A stretch of 7,063 bases of DNA from Deltaproteobacteria bacterium (GTDB lineage Bacteria; Desulfobacterota; Desulfobacteria; Desulfobacterales; JAUVKB01): NCBI GenBank assembly GCA_030596405.1, contig JAUVKB010000110.1:1-7063 (forward strand), written 5' to 3'. This document shows, piece by piece, positions 1-4,695 of this stretch. The notes under the pieces were generated by a model. It ran no database searches, was not told the DNA's origin, and saw only the letters and a program-made list of their open reading frames with translations. Both the position numbers and the translations under genes were made by a program. How positions within the stretch are numbered: the stretch's first letter is position 1; the number at the start of each line of letters is the position of its first letter.

Positions 1-5
1 GCGTT

Positions 6-33
6 TCTGGATTCCCGCTTCCGCGGGAATGAC
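6..33. repeat. Dispersed palindromic repeat, copy 1
   Basis: An 8-bp perfect stem, ATTCCCGC (11-18) and GCGGGAAT (23-30), with a 4-base loop, is flanked by TCTGG and GAC. A related copy lies at 2009-2053 once a 17-bp insert is removed (24 of 28 positions identical). This kind of 'tggattcccgc...gcgggaatgac' unit is a familiar intergenic repeat in several proteobacterial and Desulfobacterota genomes (general knowledge, not searched here). It lies beyond the last ATPase gene. No T-tract follows it on the minus strand, so it does not look like an intrinsic terminator. Confidence 0.7.
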
Positions 34-45
34 GACCGTCTTTGC

Positions 46-62
46 GTCATTACATAAATGAC
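46..62. other. Small inverted repeat downstream of the operon
   Basis: GTCATT (46-51) and AATGAC (57-62) form a 6-bp perfect inverted repeat with a 5-base spacer, between the dispersed repeat and the end of the last ATPase gene. It could be a weak hairpin or part of the repeat array. No function can be assigned. Confidence 0.25.
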
Positions 63-140
63 ACGACACCAGCCTGAATCTGAGAGCCGATTCTGTAAAG
101 TTATTTTTGCGCGAACCCTAATGGTTCAGATCTCAAAATT

Positions 141-1103
141 TCAAAACAGATGGCAGTATACCTCATGCCTTGGGGAGAGTCTTTTCATCCCTGGCTCGAT
201 TTTTTCACATACCGGAAGTTTAAGGTGGCATCTTGGGTGGAATACGCAGCCGGACGGGGGATGCTGTGGTGATGGGATTTCCCCTTTAAGAATAATCTTT
301 TCACCCTGCCAGACACCAGGTTTCAGAACACTTGACAACAGGGCCAGGGAATATGGATGACAGGGCTTATTAAAAAAAAATTCAACGGGCGCTTTTTCGA
401 CAATCCTCCCAAGATACATCACAGCAACCATGGTACCGATATTTTTAACAAAGGCAAGATCATGTGTGATAATAAGGCATGTAAGAGAACGCTCATTTCT
501 TATTCGCAAGAGCAGGCGCGCAATTTTGCCTTGAATAACAGCATCCAGCGCCGTTAGCGGTTCGTCAAGAAACAAGATCTCGGGATTCGTGGAAAGAGCC
601 CTGGCGATACATGCCCTTTGACTCTGGCCAAACGACACACTTGAAGGACGACGCTGAAGCAGCTCGGATGAAAGCCCTGTTTGAATTGCCACCCTTTTCA
701 CAATTTCAGCTCTCTCCTTTTTTCCAAGGCCCCTGGCGCGCAGCGGCTCTTCGATGGACCGGCCTAATGTTAGAAGCGGATTTAATGATAAGAGGGTGTC
801 CTGAAAGACCATCTGGGAAACGGCCTTGAGGTCTTGATGAATCGGATCATTGCTTTTCCTGATAATCCTGTTGTTAAAGATTATTTTACCTTTATAAAAT
901 GGTAAAAGCCCCAGTATCGCCCATATCAGGGTGGTTTTGCCGGAACCACTTTCACCGATAAGACATAAGGTCTCTTTTTTATGAATATCTAATGATAGTT
1001 CACGGAGGGCATAAAAAGAACTTCTCCGGAAATATGAACCGGATCTCATGGGAAATTTTACAGAGAAATTGCGCAAGCTTAGAAGGGGCGCGGCCATTGA
1101 CAT
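141..1103 (-). CDS. ABC transporter ATP-binding protein, OppF/DppF/NikE-like
   Basis: Cytoplasmic ATPase subunit of a peptide/nickel-type ABC importer, 320 residues, a normal length for the OppF/DppF group. The Walker A motif GESGSGKT is at residues 50-57, the Q-loop glutamine at 101, the signature SFGQSQR at 157-163, Walker B with catalytic Glu (EILFLDE) at 175-181, the D-loop ALD follows, and the switch His is at 214. The C-terminal oligopeptide-transporter extension starts near residue 274 and carries four cysteines (286, 292, 299, 317). In some DppD/OppD proteins cysteines in this extension bind a 4Fe-4S cluster; that is not shown here. The signature has Phe where the family usually has the first Gly of SGGQ. 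The gene begins 9 bp after the other ATPase stops, so the two are co-translated. A second ATG at 1097 has better spacing from the AGGA upstream and may be the true start (318 residues). Substrate is unknown; nickel, another chelated metal or peptides are possible. Confidence 0.93.
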   Translation of the reverse strand: MSMAAPLLSLRNFSVKFPMRSGSYFRRSSFYALRELSLDIHKKETLCLIGESGSGKTTLIWAILGLLPFYKGKIIFNNRIIRKSNDPIHQDLKAVSQMVFQDTLLSLNPLLTLGRSIEEPLRARGLGKKERAEIVKRVAIQTGLSSELLQRRPSSVSFGQSQRACIARALSTNPEILFLDEPLTALDAVIQGKIARLLLRIRNERSLTCLIITHDLAFVKNIGTMVAVMYLGRIVEKAPVEFFFNKPCHPYSLALLSSVLKPGVWQGEKIILKGEIPSPQHPPSGCVFHPRCHLKLPVCEKIEPGMKRLSPRHEVYCHLF

Positions 1104-1112
1104 TCCTGCCTG

Positions 1113-1913
1113 TCAGCTATTCAGATCTTCAAACATACTTGATACCAGCAAGCATGTATATGGATGGACCGGTTTGTCGAATATTTCCCGGACCGTACCT
1201 GTCTCCACAATAGAACCCTTTTGCATGACCGCCACACGGTTACACACCTTATGGGCAACGGAAAGGTCATGAGTAATCAGAAGAATTCCAGATGAATTTT
1301 CTTTCTTTAACCGGATTATCAAATCGAGAATTTGCAGGCAGACAGTAGGGTCAAGGGCGGAGGTAACTTCATCCAGAATCAATAATTCAGGAGAAGAAGA
1401 AAAGGCTGTAACAAGCTGGCCGCGCTGCAACATTCCCCTGCTCCATTCATGAGGATACTGGCGGCATCTCTCTTTTGGTGATGCTATGCCTACGCTTCGC
1501 AGCAGTTCGTATATTTTTTCAGATACCTTTGCTTTTTTTCGACCTTTATCACCTTTTAAACCGCCATACAATGAAACGACCTCTTTAAACTGGTGTCCCA
1601 TTGTAAAAACAGGATCCATGGTGGTTTTGGGATCTTGCATGACCAGAAAAATTTTATCACCTCTTAGCCGACGCATTTCTTTTTGGCTTTTGTTTGCCAG
1701 ATCTTCACCGTTAAAAAGAATAGAGCCGGAAATTATTTTGGCCGGGAATTCCAACCGGATAAGACTTTTTGCAAAAAGGCTTTTACCGGAACCTGATTCC
1801 CCCACAAGGCCTAAGATTTCGCCCTTTTCCAGAGATAAAGAGATCCCCTCCAACGCCCTTGCTCCCGCTGGATTGTTCGGAAAATCAACGACAAGGTTTT
1901 CCACTTTTAACAT
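1113..1913 (-). CDS. ABC transporter ATP-binding protein, NikD/DppD-like
   Basis: Cytoplasmic ATPase partner of the following gene, 266 residues from the chosen start. Walker A GESGSGKS is at 38-45, Q-loop Gln at 93, signature WSRGMLQR at 157-164, Walker B with catalytic Glu (LLILDE) at 177-182, ALD D-loop at 187-189 and switch His at 215. The protein ends soon after a HPYT motif and lacks the long Cys-containing extension, as in E. coli NikD (about 254 residues), and the signature resembles the NikD form SGGMLQR except that Arg replaces the first Gly. The frame is open up to an ATG at 1979, but that extra 22-residue stretch begins inside the dispersed repeat and lies before the usual family start; the ATG at 1913 begins directly with the typical MLKVENLVVDF strand and has an AGG about 7 bases upstream. 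NikD-like function in metal import is inferred. The permeases expected just upstream are missing. Confidence 0.93.
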   Translation of the reverse strand: MLKVENLVVDFPNNPAGARALEGISLSLEKGEILGLVGESGSGKSLFAKSLIRLEFPAKIISGSILFNGEDLANKSQKEMRRLRGDKIFLVMQDPKTTMDPVFTMGHQFKEVVSLYGGLKGDKGRKKAKVSEKIYELLRSVGIASPKERCRQYPHEWSRGMLQRGQLVTAFSSSPELLILDEVTSALDPTVCLQILDLIIRLKKENSSGILLITHDLSVAHKVCNRVAVMQKGSIVETGTVREIFDKPVHPYTCLLVSSMFEDLNS

Positions 1914-2149
1914 AAGACTGCCTGATGTTCCGTTTTTTTGTGTTATTAACCCGGCGATTAAATAGGCTTGCTCCGTCATGCCGGACTTGATCCGGCATCC
2001 AGTATATTCCTGGATCGGAGTCTTCTCTTACCTCCCGCCTTCGCGGCAATGACAATTTACAGGTATTTATTTTTTTGCATGCCTCGATTTTGAAAAGATT
2101 GCTATTCTCAGACAGCCTCCTATGGCCGGCCACACATTTGGGCAGGCAT
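1914..2149. other. Interval where the two permease genes would be expected
   Basis: Between the stop of the binding-protein gene and the ATPase start there are only 236 bp, while a Nik/Dpp-type operon normally has two permease genes (roughly 1.7-1.9 kb) here. No hydrophobic open frame exists on either strand. The half nearest the ATPase is an interrupted dispersed repeat. The rest (2054-2149) contains an 8-bp palindrome GGCCGGCC (2124-2131), an AGGAGG-like sequence on the minus strand (2116-2121) not followed by an ATG and useful frame, and AT-rich sequence. A minus-strand frame running through the repeat ends in a basic tail (NRRVNNTKKRNIRQ...) that overlaps the ATPase start by 29 bp. That could be the leftover C-terminus of a permease, but this cannot be confirmed. 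Confidence 0.7.
1975..2053. repeat. Dispersed palindromic repeat, copy 2 (composite, interrupted)
   Basis: The first unit (1975-2002) has an 8-bp perfect stem ATGCCGGA (1978-1985) / TCCGGCAT (1991-1998). The second unit consists of CCTGGAT (2009-2015) and a 21-base part (2033-2053) that together match copy 1 at the window start in 24 of 28 positions. A 17-bp insert, CGGAGTCTTCTCTTACC (2016-2032), splits it. Paired units of this kind, 'ATGCCGGA...' next to '...GCGGGAATGAC', are a common intergenic repeat arrangement in related genomes (general knowledge). The repeat lies immediately upstream of the NikD-like ATPase gene and overlaps the spurious 5' extension of its reading frame. Confidence 0.75.
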
Positions 2150-3697
2150 TTATCTTCGACCTATCCCTTTGGTCAAAAGATATTTTTCCGCTGGATGAAT
2201 TTGATAATTTTGCACATAATCACATACGGCAGACACCAGCGATTTATGAAAGAGCACAATCACAGGGCTTTCATTATAGATAATTTCCTGTATCCTGTCA
2301 TAAATTTTTTTTCGTGATTTCAAGTCAAAGGTGACTTTCCCTTTTTTTGCCAATCGGTCAATCTCCAGATTTTTGTATCCCATAAAGTTAGATTCGGCAT
2401 TACTGATGAAGACATTAGAAATAAAATAATCGGGATCCCCCTGGGGAGCGACATTCCACATTTGCAAGTTCAAATGTACCCCGCCTCTTTTCATGGCCTG
2501 GTTAATGGGTGACCCCTTTTTGGTAATTTTGAGCTTTACGGCAATACCGACCTTTGCCAACTGGTACTGCACCAGCTCAAGGAGGGGCTTTAATGATGCG
2601 CGGCCTTCATAGGTCCACACGTTCAGGAGCAGGGGCCGGCCTCCGATTTCAAGAATCCCGTCACCATTGCTGTCTATAGCCCCCGCATCGGCGAGGAGCC
2701 TTGACGCCTTCGCGGGATCATAAGGGTACGGCTTAAGAGTTTTATTGTTCCAGGGAAGAACTTCAGGGAAGACAGACGCGCCGATTTCACCTCCGATACC
2801 TGCCAGGATCGCATCCACTATCTCTTTCCGGTTTATGGCATAATTAAGGGCCTTCCGCACTAAGGGATCGGCAAGCGGGCCATCCGCGACCCTGACAAAA
2901 AAAAAGCAGAGTCTGTTGGTGGGCTTGTGAATAATTTTAACATCTTTACGCGACTCAATACGACGGGCATCAATTTCGGGGAAATTTACCGCGACATCCA
3001 CCTGTTCGGCTTCAAAGGCGAGCATCCTTGTTGAGGGGTTCATAACCGTTTTAAGATAAACCCTTGCAAGGTTTGGCTGTCCTCCCCAGTAGTTATCAAA
3101 TTTTTCTACTACCATCTGTTCATTTGGAATCACCTTTTTAAGTATAAAGGGGCCTGTGCCGCAAATTATTTGCCCTTTATTCACAGGTCGTATTATCCCT
3201 GTGCCGGGAGATGTTAAGCAATATAAAAACCCTGCATGGGGCTTATGGGTTTCAAACAACAGGGTATGGCTATCCACTGCGATAATGCTTTTGATATTAA
3301 GTGAACCATGTAAGCGCTTGTTAAACACCTTGCTTTTTTCATCTATAATCCTGTCAAAAGACCATTTAACGGCCTGGGCATTCACACATGTATTGTCATG
3401 AAACCGCAAGCCTTTTTTCAATTTAATTTCCCAGACCAACGGGCTTTTGTTTGTAACTGATTCAGCAAGCCAGGGTTTTAAATTCATGTGGAAATCAAGG
3501 ACGAAGAGTGTTTCCGTTACCCCTGCCTCGCTGGTATACCACCCGTTATACCCTTTGGCAGGGTCTGGAACTTTGATACGAGGGCCAAAAGGTTTTGCGA
3601 TAATGAGTTCATCGGATATGCCTGACGTAAAAGCAGATGGAATGATGCATAAAACCGCCGGCAAGAAAATCAGCAAGAAAAAAAAGGAAGGTTTCAT
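2150..3697 (-). CDS. Periplasmic solute-binding protein, family 5 (NikA/DppA/OppA-like)
   Basis: Periplasmic ligand-binding component of the ABC importer, 515 residues, typical for family 5. Residues 1-26 form a Sec signal peptide with a Phe/Leu-rich core ending around SAFTSG; the only early Cys (17) is not in a good lipobox. The family signature region is at 78-117 (LAES ... WEIKLKKGLRFHD ... AVKWSFDRI). Other family landmarks are TGPF at 181-184, NYWGG at 202-206, PSTRMLAFE at 221-229, the ADPLVRKALNYAINR block at 276-290, and a DSNGDGILE loop at 342-350 typical of this family. Ligand specificity cannot be read from the sequence; nickel-chelate, another metal complex or a peptide are possible, and the TonB-receptor neighbour favours a chelate. 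Translation starts 32 bp downstream of a MITE insertion, and there is no clear Shine-Dalgarno before the ATG. The next genes downstream are the ATPases, not permeases. Confidence 0.93.
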   Translation of the reverse strand: MKPSFFFLLIFLPAVLCIIPSAFTSGISDELIIAKPFGPRIKVPDPAKGYNGWYTSEAGVTETLFVLDFHMNLKPWLAESVTNKSPLVWEIKLKKGLRFHDNTCVNAQAVKWSFDRIIDEKSKVFNKRLHGSLNIKSIIAVDSHTLLFETHKPHAGFLYCLTSPGTGIIRPVNKGQIICGTGPFILKKVIPNEQMVVEKFDNYWGGQPNLARVYLKTVMNPSTRMLAFEAEQVDVAVNFPEIDARRIESRKDVKIIHKPTNRLCFFFVRVADGPLADPLVRKALNYAINRKEIVDAILAGIGGEIGASVFPEVLPWNNKTLKPYPYDPAKASRLLADAGAIDSNGDGILEIGGRPLLLNVWTYEGRASLKPLLELVQYQLAKVGIAVKLKITKKGSPINQAMKRGGVHLNLQMWNVAPQGDPDYFISNVFISNAESNFMGYKNLEIDRLAKKGKVTFDLKSRKKIYDRIQEIIYNESPVIVLFHKSLVSAVCDYVQNYQIHPAEKYLLTKGIGRR

Positions 3698-3723
3698 AAT
3701 TTTCAGACAAAAAAAGAGCCAGT

Positions 3724-3924
3724 GAGTTAGTGTCCGTCCATAAATAGGGATTTTTGTTCAAGATCAAGGCACGCGAAAAAAATAACCACAGGCATATGTC
3801 TGATATCGGAGTCTCACAAGCTCGCTTACCTCCGAGGATTATTTTTTTCGCGTAACGCAGAGATTGGGCAGGTAAGCGAGCCTGCGAGACTCCGAAAAGA
3901 CCATTTATGGATGGACACGAGTTA
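3724..3924. repeat. 6-bp target-site duplication GAGTTA flanking the MITE
   Basis: GAGTTA occurs at 3724-3729 and again at 3919-3924, directly abutting the two ends of the inverted-repeat element (span given includes the element). Bases outside differ, so the duplication is exactly 6 bp. Removing the element and one copy would leave about 46 bp between the methyltransferase stop and the binding-protein start, a normal intra-operon gap. Confidence 0.75.
3730..3918. mobile_element. MITE-like non-autonomous transposable element (189 bp)
   Basis: The terminal inverted repeats are GTGTCCGTCCATAAAT (3730-3745) and ATTTATGGATGGACAC (3903-3918), 15 of 16 bases complementary. The element has no coding capacity. 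Inside are two further inverted-repeat pairs: a perfect 15-bp pair, ACGCGAAAAAAATAA (3771-3785) with its complement at 3839-3853, and a 25-bp pair at 3807-3831 and 3870-3894 with 23 of 25 positions complementary. The two internal pairs are interleaved rather than nested. Together with the 6-bp target duplication this is strong evidence for cut-and-paste insertion by a transposase supplied elsewhere. The transposase family cannot be named from the ends alone. It separates the methyltransferase from the binding-protein gene and may reduce read-through or insert RNA hairpins in the transcript. Confidence 0.85.
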
Positions 3925-3938
3925 ACATGGCCTTTTCT

Positions 3939-4682
3939 TTATCTTGTTGCATAAGCAATAAAAAACAGCGGTTCAATATTATTCATCCGTTTCTTTTTAA
4001 AATAGGGATTTATTTCAAAACAGGATGTGTCGTAGGATTCGATCTTTTTAAAACGGGCGGTTTTCAAAAGCGATTCCGCTTCTTCAAAGCGTAAGCCTTC
4101 ATAAAATGGAAGTGATTTTTGAAGAGGCGCATAACTACAAAAAAAACGAAAGGAGAGCATACTGTCGCGTTGAAATATCCTTTTGACCAGGTTTAAGGCC
4201 AGATGATGGATACGTTTCCAGGTATAATTCATCCACAATCCGTCGGACACAACCAGCGTGCCTCCCCTTTTCATAACCCTCCGCCATTCGCAAAGCGCCT
4301 TATCAGGCTGGGCGAGAGTCCACAAAAGGTTCCTTGAGACCACCACATCGAAGGTACTGTCCTCGAACTCAAGGCTTTCGGCATCTCCGGTCTTAAAATC
4401 AATGTTCAGGTTATGTGACAGGGCATATTTCCCGGCCTGATAAATCATGTTTTCGGAAAGGTCAACGCCTGTTACATCAAAACCCAGGCGGGCAAGATAT
4501 ATGGCAAATTGCCCCCTCCCTGTCCCGATATCAAGGGCACGTCTTCCGGAATCCCCTGAAACCAGTTCTTTTAAAATCAATTCCCATTTGTTCGAAATGT
4601 ACATCGATTTTTCCGTGTCATAAGCATAACTCTTGCTTCTCCAGTCCCAGTACTTTTGAATCGACATTTTAATTTCTTTCAT
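3939..4682 (-). CDS. Class I SAM-dependent methyltransferase (Methyltransf_11/UbiE-like fold)
   Basis: Cytoplasmic methyltransferase of 247 residues. The SAM-binding motif I is ALDIGTGRGQFA at 49-60, the acidic residue at the end of strand 2 is D74 (VTGVDLSENM), motif III GDAESLEFED is at 99-108, motif IV FDVVVSRNLLWTL at 111-123, and the post-motif MKRGGTLVVSDG at 137-148. The N-terminus (IQKYWDWRSKSY) is a lid-like segment seen in many small-molecule methyltransferases. The C-terminal half (150-247) is variable and probably forms the substrate pocket; the substrate is unknown. The start at 4682 has AGGA 9 bases upstream; an in-frame ATG at 4667 is possible but poorly preceded. The gene begins 13 bp after the TonB receptor stops, so the two are almost certainly co-transcribed. 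By context it may methylate a metallophore or the imported compound, which is inference. Ubiquinone or lipid methylation is not excluded. Confidence 0.92.
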   Translation of the reverse strand: MKEIKMSIQKYWDWRSKSYAYDTEKSMYISNKWELILKELVSGDSGRRALDIGTGRGQFAIYLARLGFDVTGVDLSENMIYQAGKYALSHNLNIDFKTGDAESLEFEDSTFDVVVSRNLLWTLAQPDKALCEWRRVMKRGGTLVVSDGLWMNYTWKRIHHLALNLVKRIFQRDSMLSFRFFCSYAPLQKSLPFYEGLRFEEAESLLKTARFKKIESYDTSCFEINPYFKKKRMNNIEPLFFIAYATR

Positions 4683-4695
4683 AACAGGTTTTCCT

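Noticed and set aside
1486..1965. Plus-strand open frame of 159 codons
   Set aside because: It is the antisense of the NikD-like ATPase, whose motifs are unmistakable, so this frame is a shadow.
1914..1979. 22-residue N-terminal extension of the NikD-like ATPase (ATG at 1979)
   Set aside because: The ATG belongs to the repeat's CGTCATG sequence and the extension precedes the normal family start, so the internal ATG at 1913 is preferred.
1..2053. CRISPR-like repeats
   Set aside because: Only two diverged repeat copies about 2 kb apart are present, without regular spacers.
1885..2133. Minus-strand 82-codon frame from a GTG
   Set aside because: Most of it translates the dispersed repeat; no domain is recognisable. 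Only its tail is kept as a possible permease remnant.
2116..2150. Tiny gene after the binding protein (ATG at about 2149, AGGAGG nearby)
   Set aside because: The frame stops after nine codons and the AGGAGG lies after it, with no start codon and useful frame following.
3630..3697. Lipoprotein signal in the binding protein
   Set aside because: The only early Cys follows Ala-Val-Leu, which lacks the small residue needed at position -1 of a lipobox; a Sec/SPI signal peptide fits better.
3730..3918. Promoter inside the MITE reading toward the binding-protein gene
   Set aside because: A TTGATC and a TATTTA occur on the minus strand near the element end, but the spacing of 15 bases and weak match are not convincing.
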